Assembly (NCBI RefSeq): GCF_000423345.1 | Contig: NZ_AUHU01000008.1 | Coordinates: 97,371 to 161,370, forward strand | Direction of reading: 5' to 3' | Length of the DNA: 64,000 nucleotides | From: Marinimicrobium agarilyticum DSM 16975 | GTDB lineage: Bacteria; Pseudomonadota; Gammaproteobacteria; Pseudomonadales; Cellvibrionaceae | Shown here: positions 30,384 through 42,548 of the stretch, piece after piece | Layout of the letters: every line of letters starts with the position of its first letter | Numbering within the stretch: position 1 is the first letter of the stretch | Program-made: the position numbers and the translations under genes | The notes under the pieces: model-generated | The model's input: the letters and a program-made list of their open reading frames with translations, nothing else | The model's database searches: none | What the model was told of the DNA's origin: nothing

Positions 30384-32069
30384 TTAGCTTTTCGACGGTT
30401 CCCGTTCAATCTGACGGGTAATGTAGTATTGCTGGGCGATGGAGAGGGTATTGTTGGTTACCCAGTACAGCACCAGCCCCGCCGGGAAGAACAGGAACAG
30501 GAAGGTGAAAACGATCGGCATAAACTGCATGATTTTCGCCTGGGTCGGGTCCGGCGGTGTCGGGTTCAGCTTGAACTGGATGAACATCGTCAGGCCCATC
30601 AGAAGCGGCAGGACGTAGTAGGGGTCCTTGACCGACAGATCGTGAATCCAGAAAAAGAATGGTGCGTGGCGCAACTCCACACTTTCCATGATCACCCAGT
30701 AAAGGGAAAGGAACACCGGCATCTGGATCAGGATGGGCAAACAGCCGCCGAGCGGGTTCACTTTTTCCTTTTTATAGAGCTTCATGAGCTCCTGAGACAT
30801 CTTCTGGCGGTCGTCCCCATAACGTTCTTTCAACTCCGCCATTTTGGGGCTGAGTTTGCGCATCTTCGCCATGGACCTATAGCTGGTGGCGCTTAGCTTG
30901 AAGAAAGCTGCTTTAATAATAATTGTCAAAGCAATAATTGCGAGACCCCAGTTGTTCAGGTAGGTGTGCAACCAGTCCAGTACGGAGAACAGGGGTTTCG
31001 CCAACCACCAAAGCCAGCCGTAGTCGACGGTCAGGTCCAGGTAGGGCGAAATCTCCTCCAGCCGGGAGGTGTCTTTGGGGCCCGTATAAAAGCGGGCAGA
31101 GAGAACGCCCTGCTCACCGGGAGCCACCTGAGTGGCCGGGCTGGTGAAGCCCAACAAGAACATATCCCGGTTGCCCAATTGGCGTAGATGGTAGTGATGG
31201 GTCAGCTTCGGGTCCGGAATCCAGGCACTGGTGAAGTAGTGTTGGACCATGGCCACCCAACCACCTTCGGTTTGGGTTTTGAAGGACTGTTCCCGTAAGT
31301 CACTGAAATCGAGTTTTTTGTATTTTTCCTCCTCAGTGGTGATGGCGGCGCCGAGGAACGGGTTGATGGCAAACAGCCCTCCGGGCCCTTCGCCAGCGGC
31401 CGAGCTGTCTCGCTTGATCTGACCGTAGAGGTTGGCTTCCCAGGGCTCGGCGCTCTGGTTGTCGATCAGGTATTCGAGCTTTATCCGGTAGTCACCCCGA
31501 CGAAAGGTGTAGCGCTTGGTGATGCTCACTTCGCCCTGCTGGAGTGTGAGGTCGACCTGAAGTTCGTCCTGGCCTTCTTTTAAGGAGTATTGTTGCTGGG
31601 CGGATTCAAATACCGGACGACCGTCGCTGGTATCGGTGGCATTGGCTCCCACCAGACCACTCTGGGCCACGTAGGTTTGCAGGTTGGTCTGGGTGAGCAA
31701 GACATAGGGGTTGTTGGGCTCGTTCAGTTCCGCATAGTGGTCCCGCAACGCTGAGTACACCAGATCCCCGCCCCGTGGGTCGATTTTTACAATGAGCTTG
31801 TCAGTCTGCACTTGTACCGGCTGAATGGCGCTCGGGTTGTTGTTGGCCGTGGTCGGAACGTCTTGTGACTCTCCTGGTGCGCTTGGGAGTTCCCCACTGT
31901 CGCGGGCCACGTTGGGCACATCGCCTTCCGGCGGTTGGCTGGTGTTGCTGGCACTTTCGCTGGGCTGGTTGAGGTCGGCCTGGCTTTCCTGAAAGTCGTT
32001 CCAGCGAATCACGAGGGTGAAGACGACGGCGCACATGGCCGCGATTAACAGAGGTTTTTGCCAATCCAT
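30384..32069 (-). CDS. yidC: Membrane protein insertase YidC
   Basis: This inner-membrane insertase/chaperone of about 561 residues has an N-terminal membrane anchor (MDWQKPLLIAAMCAVVF), a large periplasmic beta-domain (about residues 60-340) preceded by a Ser/Asn/Pro-rich linker, and a five-helix C-terminal core with the conserved PLGGCLPILIQMPVFLSLYW. The frame can start at 32084, but MDWQ at 32069 matches the family opening and begins one base after the yidD stop (TAAGATG). Confidence 0.97.
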   Translation of the reverse strand: MDWQKPLLIAAMCAVVFTLVIRWNDFQESQADLNQPSESASNTSQPPEGDVPNVARDSGELPSAPGESQDVPTTANNNPSAIQPVQVQTDKLIVKIDPRGGDLVYSALRDHYAELNEPNNPYVLLTQTNLQTYVAQSGLVGANATDTSDGRPVFESAQQQYSLKEGQDELQVDLTLQQGEVSITKRYTFRRGDYRIKLEYLIDNQSAEPWEANLYGQIKRDSSAAGEGPGGLFAINPFLGAAITTEEEKYKKLDFSDLREQSFKTQTEGGWVAMVQHYFTSAWIPDPKLTHHYHLRQLGNRDMFLLGFTSPATQVAPGEQGVLSARFYTGPKDTSRLEEISPYLDLTVDYGWLWWLAKPLFSVLDWLHTYLNNWGLAIIALTIIIKAAFFKLSATSYRSMAKMRKLSPKMAELKERYGDDRQKMSQELMKLYKKEKVNPLGGCLPILIQMPVFLSLYWVIMESVELRHAPFFFWIHDLSVKDPYYVLPLLMGLTMFIQFKLNPTPPDPTQAKIMQFMPIVFTFLFLFFPAGLVLYWVTNNTLSIAQQYYITRQIEREPSKS

Positions 32070-32070
32070 C

Positions 32071-32319
32071 TTAATTATTGCCATCAGTAGGGTGTGTGGG
32101 TTTGGGGTGGGCTGGAACCGGATCCTCGCCCCCGGGGTGCCAAGGGTGACATTTTAATAGCCTGCGCGCTGCGAGATAACCCCCTTTCAGGGCGCCATGT
32201 CGAGCCACGGCTTCTTCCGCGTAGTGCGAGCAGCTGGGGTAGAAACGACATTGATTGCCGACCCAGGGGCTGAGCAGATAGCGGTATAGCCATATCAGTC
32301 GAAGTATTAGCCAGCGCAT
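32071..32319 (-). CDS. yidD: Membrane protein insertion efficiency factor YidD
   Basis: This 82-residue protein has the invariant CRFYPSCSHYAEEAV and GGYLAARRLLKCHPWHPGGEDPVP blocks. It is thought to help YidC-dependent insertion at the inner membrane. The ATG at 32319 (MRWLILRLIWLYRYLLSP) is chosen over an upstream start because it fits the family length of 70-85. It lies 4 bases from rnpA and 1 base from yidC, the classic rpmH-rnpA-yidD-yidC-mnmE order. Confidence 0.95.
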   Translation of the reverse strand: MRWLILRLIWLYRYLLSPWVGNQCRFYPSCSHYAEEAVARHGALKGGYLAARRLLKCHPWHPGGEDPVPAHPKPTHPTDGNN

Positions 32320-32323
32320 GCGC

Positions 32324-32704
32324 TTACCCTGTCGTCGAAGTCGTATGGGCGGTGACTTTGCGAGCAATTCGTTGCCACTGGCGGTCGAGCTGGTCGATCA
32401 GCTCCCGGTTCTCCAGGGTATCCATGCCCTTGCGGGCCAATACAATAACATCAAACCCGATAGGGGTTGGCGGTAACCGGCGAAAAGTTTCCCGAATAAG
32501 GCGCTTCATACGGTTGCGTTCGGTCGCGAGGCGGATGTGCTTTTTCGCGATAATGAGGCCGAGACGGGGGTGATTCCGCTGGTTGGGACGAGCCAGAATC
32601 AGAAAGTACTTGTGGGAAGCGCGGAAGGGGGCGTCGGCGAAGACCGATTGGAAGTCGCCAGAGGTAAGCAGCCGGTTTGCTTTTGGAAAAGCCTCGGAAG
32701 CCAC
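32324..32704 (-). CDS. rnpA: Ribonuclease P protein component
   Basis: This 126-residue basic protein binds RNase P RNA for 5' processing of pre-tRNA. The conserved RNR-type motif is visible as ATERNRMKRLIRETFR. The start is GTG at 32704, with rpmH 45 bases upstream. Confidence 0.97.
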   Translation of the reverse strand: MASEAFPKANRLLTSGDFQSVFADAPFRASHKYFLILARPNQRNHPRLGLIIAKKHIRLATERNRMKRLIRETFRRLPPTPIGFDVIVLARKGMDTLENRELIDQLDRQWQRIARKVTAHTTSTTG

Positions 32705-32749
32705 TTAACTCTGACAACTAGGGATGGCGCGGCGCAAAGGCGGGCACGC

Positions 32750-32884
32750 TTATACGGCCAGAGCCTTGCGACCTTTGGCGCGACGGCGAGCCAGAACGGC
32801 GCGACCGTTTTTGGTGGCCATGCGGGCGCGGAAGCCGTGAGTTCGCTTGCGCTTCAGTACGCTGGGCTGAAATGTTCTTTTCAT
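32750..32884 (-). CDS. rpmH: 50S ribosomal protein L34
   Basis: A 44-residue frame starts at the ATG at 32884: [20 protein letters not shown] opens it, [20 protein letters not shown] follows, and it ends ALAV. It is an exact-length L34, highly basic, at the canonical place upstream of rnpA and divergent from dnaA. Confidence 0.98.
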   Translation of the reverse strand: MKRTFQPSVLKRKRTHGFRARMATKNGRAVLARRRAKGRKALAV

Positions 32885-33287
32885 GGAAGTAACCTGCCGT
32901 TCGAATTCCTGATTGTCCCCCGCACGCCTGTGGGCGGGAAAGGAGGCGGGATTCTATAGAATATCGCGGCTAAAGGCAACGTGTGGGCGGGTTTTTGTCG
33001 ACTTTTATCGGCAAATTGACCCTGTTTTCATTTGGTCCCAGTTTATGCCGAGGGTGTCAATAGGTTGCTAACAGGATATCCACAGTCACCGGTCAATAAT
33101 TGATCGGTTTTCAGTGGGAGCTCTGTGGGTAATGATGGCAGCTTTACATCGATAACTTATTGAAAAGACTCTGTTAATAAAGCTTTTCGGTTTAAAAAAA
33201 AGATTGCTGGACTGTGGATAACTGTATTTATAGGGAGTAAACTACCAGCCGTTTTTGTGAATAATAAGGTGCCGGGGGAGGTCTGGT
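32885..33287. other. rpmH-dnaA intergenic region: candidate origin 2 / dnaA control region
   Basis: This 403-base gap between the divergent rpmH and dnaA has an exact DnaA box TGTGGATAA (33213-33221) and two one-mismatch boxes: ATATCCACA at 33076-33084 and TGTGGGTAA at 33124-33132. An AT-rich run (TTAATAAAG, then TTTAAAAAAAAGATT, about 33173-33207) sits between them. Pseudomonas places oriC here. The same boxes could instead serve DnaA autoregulation. It must also carry the rpmH promoter. Confidence 0.6.
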
Positions 33288-34799
33288 TTGCCCGAGTCTG
33301 TCTGGAAGCTTTGCGCGTCAAGTCTGCAGGATGAATTGCCGTCGCAGCAATTCAACACCTGGATTCGACCGCTGCAAATCGATGCCGAATCGGATCCGGG
33401 TCTACTGCGTCTGCTGGCGCCCAACCGGTTTGTGTGTGATTGGGTGAATGAGAAGTTTCTCCATCGCATTCGCGAGCTGGTGTCGGATTTTCAGAGTGGT
33501 CAGGTTCAGAGCGTCGAGGTGGGCATCCGTCCGCGCTCGGGTATGGCGGCACGTCGTCCCGCGAACCAGCCACCGGCCTCCCAGGGATATCCCCAAGGGC
33601 AGCCGGGTACAGGAGCCGCTTTCAGTAACCCCCGCCCTATAAAGGAAGAAAGACCTTCGCCCCCCGGTTCGGCGTCTTCCCGAATGGGCAGCAGCGCGTT
33701 GGCGCCGGAAAGCGCCAGTAGTGGCGATTTGCTGGGGAATTCCTCCGCTCAGGTGGAGGTGGAAGGGGCACTCAAGCACAAGAACAACCTCAATCGTAGT
33801 TTCAATTTCACCAGTTTTGTCGAAGGCAAGTCGAACCAGCTGGGTCTGGCGGCTGCACGCCAGGTGGCTGAGAATCCCGGTGGATCCTACAATCCGCTGT
33901 TCATCTACGGTGGTGTTGGGCTGGGTAAGACGCACTTGATGCAGGCGGTGGGTAACGCCCTGGTGGACAAGAACCCCAACGCCAAAGTCATTTATCTGCA
34001 TTCGGAGCGTTTCGTGGCGGATATGGTCAAGGCATTGCAGCTCAACGCGATCAATGACTTCAAGCGCTACTACCGCTCCGTGGACGCACTGCTGATTGAC
34101 GATATTCAGTTTTTTGCGGGAAAGGAACGCTCCCAGGAGGAGTTTTTCCACACTTTCAATTCGCTGCTCGAGGGTGGCCAACAGATTATTCTGACCTGTG
34201 ATCGTTACCCCAAGGAAATCAACGGCCTGGAAGAGCGGTTGAAGAGCCGCTTTGGCTGGGGGCTTACGGTCGCGGTGGAGCCACCCGAGCTTGAGACTCG
34301 GGTGGCGATTTTGATGAAAAAAGCCGACCAGGTGGGCGTCGAATTGCCCCACGAAGCGGCGTTCTTTATTGCCCAGCGAATTCGCTCCAACGTCCGCGAA
34401 TTGGAAGGGGCGCTCAAGCGGGTGGTTGCGAACGCCCAGTTCACCGGCCGCTCTATCGACGTGGACCTGGTTCGCGAAGCCTTGAAAGACCTGCTTGCCT
34501 TGCAGGACAAGCAAGTGGGCATAGATAATATCCAACGGGTGGTGGGCGAGTATTACAAGATCAAGCTCAATGATCTGTTGTCCAAGCGCCGCAGCCGTTC
34601 CGTAGCGCGTCCCAGGCAGGTCGCCATGGCACTGGCGAAGGAGCTGACCAACCACAGCTTGCCCGAAATTGGGGAGGCTTTTGGCGGCCGGGACCATACC
34701 ACGGTGCTGCACGCCTGCCGCAAGATCAAACAGATGCAGGAAGAAGACGCGGATATTCGCGAGGATATGAAAAATCTGCTGCGCTCCCTGACGACCTGA
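33288..34799 (+). CDS. dnaA: Chromosomal replication initiator DnaA
   Basis: This 503-residue AAA+ initiator binds DnaA boxes and unwinds the origin. Domain I has [20 protein letters not shown] and WIRPLQ. Domain II is a Pro/Ser-rich linker (about residues 85-160). The AAA+ domain has Walker [11 protein letters not shown] and Walker [10 protein letters not shown]. The C-terminal DNA-binding domain has [17 protein letters not shown] and [15 protein letters not shown]. The start is TTG at 33288 with GGGGGAGG upstream. It is the first gene of dnaA-dnaN-recF-gyrB. Confidence 0.99.
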   Translation: MPESVWKLCASSLQDELPSQQFNTWIRPLQIDAESDPGLLRLLAPNRFVCDWVNEKFLHRIRELVSDFQSGQVQSVEVGIRPRSGMAARRPANQPPASQGYPQGQPGTGAAFSNPRPIKEERPSPPGSASSRMGSSALAPESASSGDLLGNSSAQVEVEGALKHKNNLNRSFNFTSFVEGKSNQLGLAAARQVAENPGGSYNPLFIYGGVGLGKTHLMQAVGNALVDKNPNAKVIYLHSERFVADMVKALQLNAINDFKRYYRSVDALLIDDIQFFAGKERSQEEFFHTFNSLLEGGQQIILTCDRYPKEINGLEERLKSRFGWGLTVAVEPPELETRVAILMKKADQVGVELPHEAAFFIAQRIRSNVRELEGALKRVVANAQFTGRSIDVDLVREALKDLLALQDKQVGIDNIQRVVGEYYKIKLNDLLSKRRSRSVARPRQVAMALAKELTNHSLPEIGEAFGGRDHTTVLHACRKIKQMQEEDADIREDMKNLLRSLTT

Positions 34800-34863
34800 T
34801 AACCGACGAGGAATCATTGATTCCGAGAAACTCCTTACAGGATTAATAGGAAGAGACCCCATC

Positions 34864-35967
34864 ATGAAATTTGTCGTGTCCCGAGAGGCTCTGTTGAAAC
34901 CCCTGCAGTTGGTGGCGGGTGTGGTCGAACGCCGCCAGACCCTTCCCGTTTTGTCGAACGTGTTGATGGCGATTGAAGGGGAGCAGTTGTCCCTGACGGG
35001 TACGGATCTCGAGGTGGAGATCGTCGCCCGAGTGGCGCTCGAACAACCCTCTGATGCTGGCGAGGTCACCGTACCCGCCCGCAAACTCGTGGATATCTGC
35101 CGCTCATTGCCCGAAGGCGCCATGATAGAGTTTTCCCAGGACGAGCAGCGAATGGTGGTTAAAAGCGGCCGCAGCCGGTTTACGCTGTCCACCCTGCCCG
35201 CCAGCGACTTCCCCAATGTGGAAGACGGCCCGAGCGATTTGCAGTTCGCATGCCCTCAGCGCGAGGTGAAGCGTCTGATTGAGCGTACGGCCTTCGCTAT
35301 GGCCCAGCAGGACGTTCGGTACTATCTCAACGGTATGCTATGGGAAGTCCGGGAAGGGCAGGTGCGCGCGGTGGCGACGGATGGCCACCGCATGGCTATG
35401 TGCACGCGTCCCGTGCCGGTGGCGGCCGAGGACACCATTCAGGCCATCCTTCCGCGCAAGGGGGTGCTGGAGTTGTCGCGTCTTGTGGATGACATCGACG
35501 ATACGGTGGATATTACCCTGAGCGCCAATCATATTCGCGTTGGCACCGGGGACTATACCTTCACCTCTAAACTGGTGGATGGCAAGTTCCCGGACTACGA
35601 GCGTGTGTTGCCCCGTGGCGGTAACAAGGTGGTTTTCGGTCCGCGCAACGAGCTGAAGCAGGCCTTTGCACGCACTGCGATTCTGTCCAACGAAAAGTAT
35701 CGCGGCGTTCGGCTGCTGCTGGACGATGGTCTGGTGACCATTGTTGCCAACAACCCCGAACAGGAAGAGGCGGAAGAGCAGGTGGCCGTGGACTATACGG
35801 GTGAGTCGGTGGAGATGGGCTTCAACGTCAGTTACTTGCAGGATGTGGCGAACGTCATTTCATCGGATCACATCAAAATGACCCTATCGGACGCCAACAG
35901 CAGCGCCTTGCTCGAGGAGCCGGAAGAGGGCGACTCCCTGTATGTTGTTATGCCGATGCGCCTCTGA
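34864..35967 (+). CDS. dnaN: DNA polymerase III sliding clamp
   Basis: This 367-residue ring-forming beta clamp opens MKFVVSREALLKPLQLVAGV and ends with the conserved VVMPMRL. Internal FPDYERVLP and RYYLNGMLWE-type segments match DnaN. It is located 64 bases after dnaA and 22 bases before recF. Confidence 0.99.
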   Translation: MKFVVSREALLKPLQLVAGVVERRQTLPVLSNVLMAIEGEQLSLTGTDLEVEIVARVALEQPSDAGEVTVPARKLVDICRSLPEGAMIEFSQDEQRMVVKSGRSRFTLSTLPASDFPNVEDGPSDLQFACPQREVKRLIERTAFAMAQQDVRYYLNGMLWEVREGQVRAVATDGHRMAMCTRPVPVAAEDTIQAILPRKGVLELSRLVDDIDDTVDITLSANHIRVGTGDYTFTSKLVDGKFPDYERVLPRGGNKVVFGPRNELKQAFARTAILSNEKYRGVRLLLDDGLVTIVANNPEQEEAEEQVAVDYTGESVEMGFNVSYLQDVANVISSDHIKMTLSDANSSALLEEPEEGDSLYVVMPMRL

Positions 35968-35989
35968 TTGAGGCGTTTCGGCGCCCTCT

Positions 35990-37099
35990 ATGACTTTATC
36001 CCGTCTCGGTATTCATACCCTCCGCAACCTGGAGTCGGTCAATCTTAGACCGTCTCCACGCATCAATCTGATCTATGGTGAGAATGGCTCCGGCAAAACC
36101 AGTGTTTTGGAGGCCATTCACACCCTGTCCCTCGGTCGATCCTTTCGCAGCCATAAGCACAAACCGCTGATTCAGTGGGAGAAAGACAAGTTCACGTTAT
36201 TTGCCCAAGTGGTTCACGGTGGTGCTGAATTTCCAGTGGGTATGGAGCGCTATGGCAATGGTGACGTGAGCTTTAAGGTGAGCGGTAAACCGGTGGGCTC
36301 TGTGGCAGAGTTGGCGTCGGTACTGCCGGTACAAGTGATTGATGCCCACACTTTTCTGTTGCTCGAAGGCAGCCCCAAGGTTCGGCGGCAGTTTATGGAC
36401 TGGTTAGTGTTCCACGTGGAACCTTCCTTCTTCCCGGCCTGGAAGAACGTGCAGCGCTGTCTGAAACACCGCAACAGCCTTCTGCGACGTGATAGAATAG
36501 AAACTAATGAGTTAGCGGTCTGGGACCGGGAGTTGGTGGAACTGACTCAGCGCATTCACGATTGCCGGTTGCGCTGCATTGAACGGTTTGAACCGGTATT
36601 TCTGTCGCTATTGGAGGCATTTATACCGATTCCCGGTGTCAGCATCTCCTACACACGGGGCTGGGATAAAACGAAAGAGTACCAGCAGGTGTTGGCGGAC
36701 AACTTCGAAAGAGATCGACAGCTCGGGTACACCCAGTCGGGAAGCCATCGGGCTGACCTTCGCATTAACGTCGAAGGCCAACCGGCAGCGGACGTACTCT
36801 CGCGCGGCCAGCAAAAGCTGGTGGTTTGCGCGCTCAAGATCGCTCAGGGCTATGTCTACGCCGCGCAAACCAGCGGGCAATGCATCTATTTGGTGGACGA
36901 CTTACCCGCCGAACTGGACGCTAATCATAGAGCCACGCTGGTGGATTGGCTCGATAGACTGAATACCCAGGTATTTATCACCGGTGTCGAAAGGGAGCCG
37001 CTCCTGGCCGACTGGCGAGACCGGACAGACGTAACGACTAAATTGTTCCACGTGGAACAGGGCACTGTTTCCGCCGAGGTGGAATCAGCACTGCAGTGA
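35990..37099 (+). CDS. recF: Recombination protein RecF
   Basis: This 369-residue SMC-like ATPase helps load RecA at gaps. The Walker A GENGSGKTSVLEAIHTL, the signature LSRGQQKLVVCALKIAQG and the Walker B YLVDDLPAELD are all present. Two parS-like palindromes are embedded in the coding sequence, at about 38 percent and 95 percent of the gene. Confidence 0.98.
   Translation: MTLSRLGIHTLRNLESVNLRPSPRINLIYGENGSGKTSVLEAIHTLSLGRSFRSHKHKPLIQWEKDKFTLFAQVVHGGAEFPVGMERYGNGDVSFKVSGKPVGSVAELASVLPVQVIDAHTFLLLEGSPKVRRQFMDWLVFHVEPSFFPAWKNVQRCLKHRNSLLRRDRIETNELAVWDRELVELTQRIHDCRLRCIERFEPVFLSLLEAFIPIPGVSISYTRGWDKTKEYQQVLADNFERDRQLGYTQSGSHRADLRINVEGQPAADVLSRGQQKLVVCALKIAQGYVYAAQTSGQCIYLVDDLPAELDANHRATLVDWLDRLNTQVFITGVEREPLLADWRDRTDVTTKLFHVEQGTVSAEVESALQ
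36408..36423. promoter_or_regulatory. parS-like site 1 (inside recF)
   Basis: TGTTCCACGTGGAACC matches the palindrome TGTTCCACGTGGAACA at 15 of 16 positions. It would be a ParB-loading site close to the origin, embedded in codons of recF. Confidence 0.7.
37044..37059. promoter_or_regulatory. parS site 2 (3' end of recF)
   Basis: TGTTCCACGTGGAACA is a perfect 16-base palindrome, the form of parS known from Pseudomonas. It lies 56 bases before the gyrB start. Together with the first site and the parAB genes it supports a ParABS system acting on this origin region. Confidence 0.88.
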
Positions 37100-37111
37100 A
37101 ATCGGAGCTAG

Positions 37112-39535
<2,424 letters not shown>

Positions 39536-39550
39536 GAGTCCAAAAAACCG

Positions 39551-39592
39551 CCCCACAGCTTGCGTTTATAGTATGTTGTGGGGTGTGTTTTT
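39551..39592 (+). terminator. Probable terminator after gyrB
   Basis: CCCCACA (39551-39557) and TGTGGGG (39577-39583) form a 7-bp stem around a 19-base loop, followed by TGTGTTTTT. It lies 16 bases past the gyrB stop. Confidence 0.7.
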
Positions 39593-39685
39593 CCCTATAT
39601 TTTTGCTTATTTTTAGCTTCCTCGTTTTCCTTTCCTCTGTTATTCAAAACGGTTTTAGCGCCGAAACGTCCCGCTTGCGTTTATA
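39558..39685. repeat. 13-bp direct repeat in the gyrB-CE15 gap
   Basis: GCTTGCGTTTATA occurs at 39558-39570 (in the loop of the gyrB terminator) and again at 39673-39685, 115 bases apart. The rest of the 275-base gap is AT-rich and may hold the promoter of the CE15 gene; I see no gene in it. Confidence 0.6.
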
Positions 39686-39810
39686 AGAGGGTCAGCCTAT
39701 GCTTACTTCCCTTATATTCCGTGTGACAATAAGTGTGACGAAAGTACTCCCCCCATAAGGAATTCGTTCAGCACCATTATAATTTTATATATAACAATAG
39801 GAAATCATTA

Positions 39811-41658
39811 ATGAAAATGAATGACAAATGGAATCCAGGTTATCAAGGCTTATTGTGGGGTCTGATTGTTTCCCTGTGGGGTTGCGGTAGCTCCGAATCC
39901 AGTCCCGAGAATAATAACCGCCGTAGCAACGCGTCCTTAAGCGTCTCCTTCGAAGCGACGTCTTCCTCCAGCAGCCCACTCGGCGACGGTGGCGATCCAT
40001 CGCTCGTGTTGGCGTTAAACGTGGGCGCGTTCGCGAAGGCGAGCTACGAAGGTGTGACCTATCAGCCAGACCGATTTGCAGAGGAGGGGGCTCCCAACTC
40101 CACCATTGGGTCCATTGGTGGCACTGAGGAAGACGCGCTGTTCCAGACCGAGCGTTACGGCTCCTATACCTATGAAATTCCCGTAACCAAAGCGCTGTAC
40201 GATGTGCAGTTACACTTTGTGGAAATGTACTGGGAAGCGAGCGGCGAGCGCTCCTTCAGCGTGATCGTGGAGAATGAGCTGGCATTATCGGAGATCGATC
40301 TGTTCAGCGAAGCCGGACACGACCAGGCGTACTCCTATACAGTGGAAGATATTCAGGTTAGTGACGGCCATCTGACGATTGAGTTGGAGGCCGTTGTAGA
40401 CAATGGCACCTTGAGTGGTATTGCTGTTTACTCGGAGGGCGGCGCGTTTTTACCGCCACTGCAGGAGGAGCCGGAGCCCAAGGTACCGGGCGAACCGGGT
40501 GTCGCCAGCGCGGAAAATAGTGGTGCAGACTGTCCGGTCCCGACATTACCTGATGCCAGCAAACTACCCACTATTACGACACTGCCGGATCCATTTATGG
40601 GGCTGGATGGTGAGCGCATTGCCAGCAAAGACGATTGGCGCTGCCATCGTCAGAATCTGAACTGGCAACTGCAAGCGTACGAAGCTGGCATTAAACCCTA
40701 TAAGCCCGAAACGGTATCGGGCAGCGTGGGCAATGACGCCATCGAAGTGACTGTCGGTCATGGCGGAGAGAAAATTACTTTCTCGGCCTCGGTGACGTTG
40801 CCCAGCGCGGGCGAGGCGCCATATCCCGCCATGATCGGAATCGGTGCGTCCAACCTGGACAACGGCTATTTAGCCAGACAGGGCATCGCGGTCATTAACG
40901 TCAATAACAACGAACTGGGTGCGCAAAGCGGCGGTGGTTCACGTGGCACCGGCCTGTTCTATGACCTCTACGGCAGAGAGCACTCGGCCAGCTCAATGAC
41001 TGCCTGGGCCTGGGGGGTAAGCCGGTTGATCGACGTGCTGGAGACCCCGGAGGCGGAGCTGATTGACGCCACTCGGCTCGGAGTCACCGGATGCTCGCGC
41101 AACGGCAAAGGGGCGCTTCTTGCCGGTGCTTTGGATCAGCGTATCGCCCTGACCATCCCTCAAGAATCTGGGGCCGGCGGCGCGATGGCCTGGCGGGTCG
41201 CTCAGGAAATGGCGGACAGCGGTACCAACATCCAGACACTCAGCCACGCCGCCGGTGAGCAACCCTGGTTCCGGGAATCCTTCGGCGCCGACTTCGGAGG
41301 CCCGAACACCGTCACACTGCCATTCGATCACCACCAACTGATGGGTATGGTGGCTCCCCGCGGCCTGTTGGTCCTCGACAACAATATCGACTGGTTGGGT
41401 CCGAGAGCGGCCTATATTGGAACGGCTGCAGCGAAGGAAATTTACCGTGCCCTGGGTGCACCCGAGAACATCGCCTACTCGGAAAACGGCGGCCACGGTC
41501 ACTGTCAGTTTCCGGCCCATCAGCAGGACATACTGGCGGCATTCGTAAAGCGCTTTCTGTTGGGGGAGCTCGGTAGCACCGAGGTGATGCGATCCACTCA
41601 GGCTGATGAAGAGGATGTTGGGGATTGGGTTGATTGGAGTACTCCAACGCTCGATTAA
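39811..41658 (+). CDS. Glucuronoyl esterase (CE15) lipoprotein with N-terminal malectin-like domain
   Basis: This 615-residue protein is predicted to cleave ester bonds between lignin alcohols and glucuronic acid of xylan. A lipoprotein signal has its lipobox Cys in LWGCGSS. A Ser-rich linker follows, then a malectin-like carbohydrate-binding domain (about residues 65-210) and the CE15 alpha/beta-hydrolase domain (about 250-600). The nucleophile is S429 in VTGCSRNGKGA, with GAGGAMAWR downstream, and the catalytic His is H562 or H564 in GGHGHCQFP. These are standard CE15 features. The protein is probably anchored in the outer membrane. It stands alone just beyond the origin cluster and is convergent with a Crp/Fnr gene. 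The exact substrate is an inference from the family. Confidence 0.9.
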   Translation: MKMNDKWNPGYQGLLWGLIVSLWGCGSSESSPENNNRRSNASLSVSFEATSSSSSPLGDGGDPSLVLALNVGAFAKASYEGVTYQPDRFAEEGAPNSTIGSIGGTEEDALFQTERYGSYTYEIPVTKALYDVQLHFVEMYWEASGERSFSVIVENELALSEIDLFSEAGHDQAYSYTVEDIQVSDGHLTIELEAVVDNGTLSGIAVYSEGGAFLPPLQEEPEPKVPGEPGVASAENSGADCPVPTLPDASKLPTITTLPDPFMGLDGERIASKDDWRCHRQNLNWQLQAYEAGIKPYKPETVSGSVGNDAIEVTVGHGGEKITFSASVTLPSAGEAPYPAMIGIGASNLDNGYLARQGIAVINVNNNELGAQSGGGSRGTGLFYDLYGREHSASSMTAWAWGVSRLIDVLETPEAELIDATRLGVTGCSRNGKGALLAGALDQRIALTIPQESGAGGAMAWRVAQEMADSGTNIQTLSHAAGEQPWFRESFGADFGGPNTVTLPFDHHQLMGMVAPRGLLVLDNNIDWLGPRAAYIGTAAAKEIYRALGAPENIAYSENGGHGHCQFPAHQQDILAAFVKRFLLGELGSTEVMRSTQADEEDVGDWVDWSTPTLD

Positions 41659-41838
41659 TATTCTGAAATGCTCCTGATCGAAGCTTGTTTCTTTACCAAC
41701 CGGTCCTTTTATCAAAGACGCTGGCTCCTGTTTGCCTGAAGGTGCGAGCGCCGCTTTTAGCGAGGAACAATCGGCTTGAGGGCCTTGAAAGCTCTGACGC
41801 CATTCTATGAAATCTCCCATCCAGTAAGTAGTATTTGG

Positions 41839-42426
41839 TTAGCATTTATGCGGTGAGTTCGTGTTGTGCCGTTCGCGGTTCAACAAGGATTTGGATCGCG
41901 CTCGATTTCGAATGCGACTAAGCGCAACCGGTGTTATTCCCAAGTATCTTGCTACATCATTCTGCGATAAGCGCCTAATCAGCTCAGGATCTCGCGTGCA
42001 CAACATCGAGTACCGCTGTTCCGCCGATAGGCAAAGAAGCTCGTACTCCCTCTGTTCCTTCTTCATGGCCACCTGTATCAGCAGGGAATTGAGCGCCCTG
42101 GAAAAATGAGCTTCCTCCTCTATAACAGTGGTAAGTGTGTTTCCGGGAATCTCCAGTATGCAGCTGTCTTCTACTGTCATCAGGTTAAAGGGGCTGGGAT
42201 TACCGGCAGCTATCACCTGCATACTCGCAATACATTCGTTTTCGCGGATAAAGGATTTTATGAATTCCCTTCCTTCAATGGTTTCGTAATAAGCTTTGGC
42301 GAGTCCGCGGCGGAATAGGAAAAAATGATCCGAATGGTCCCCCTGGCGCATCAGGAAAGTGCCTTTGGGAGCATAGCGCTCGGTCCCCAGAACGCTGATC
42401 CTCTCTATAAGCCTGTTATCAATCAT
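41839..42426 (-). CDS. Crp/Fnr-family transcription regulator
   Basis: This 195-residue protein has a cyclic-nucleotide-binding-like beta-roll (GTFLMRQGDHSDHFFLFRRGLAKAYY) and a C-terminal winged helix with DVARYLGITPVALSRIRNR as recognition region. It lacks the N-terminal Cys cluster of Fnr, and I see no complete cAMP-binding signature, so the signal is unknown. It diverges from the short-chain reductase that begins the biosynthetic region. A 5-4-5 palindrome (42583-42596) lies in the shared 299-base gap, so it may regulate the cluster. That link is an inference from position. Confidence 0.85.
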   Translation of the reverse strand: MIDNRLIERISVLGTERYAPKGTFLMRQGDHSDHFFLFRRGLAKAYYETIEGREFIKSFIRENECIASMQVIAAGNPSPFNLMTVEDSCILEIPGNTLTTVIEEEAHFSRALNSLLIQVAMKKEQREYELLCLSAEQRYSMLCTRDPELIRRLSQNDVARYLGITPVALSRIRNRARSKSLLNRERHNTNSPHKC

Positions 42427-42548
42427 GCGTTGATTCCTTCACTCGCTCATTACACCCGCTGATAGAATCATTCCAAAGTGGCGTATTGATATTCGGTTAG
42501 TAACAATAGTAGCAAGATTCATCCTGTCAGGCGCATACAAGCGCCAAA

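Noticed and set aside
33402..35216. 604-residue leftward open frame
   Set aside because: It is antisense to dnaA and the start of dnaN, both unmistakable; the product shows no family motif.
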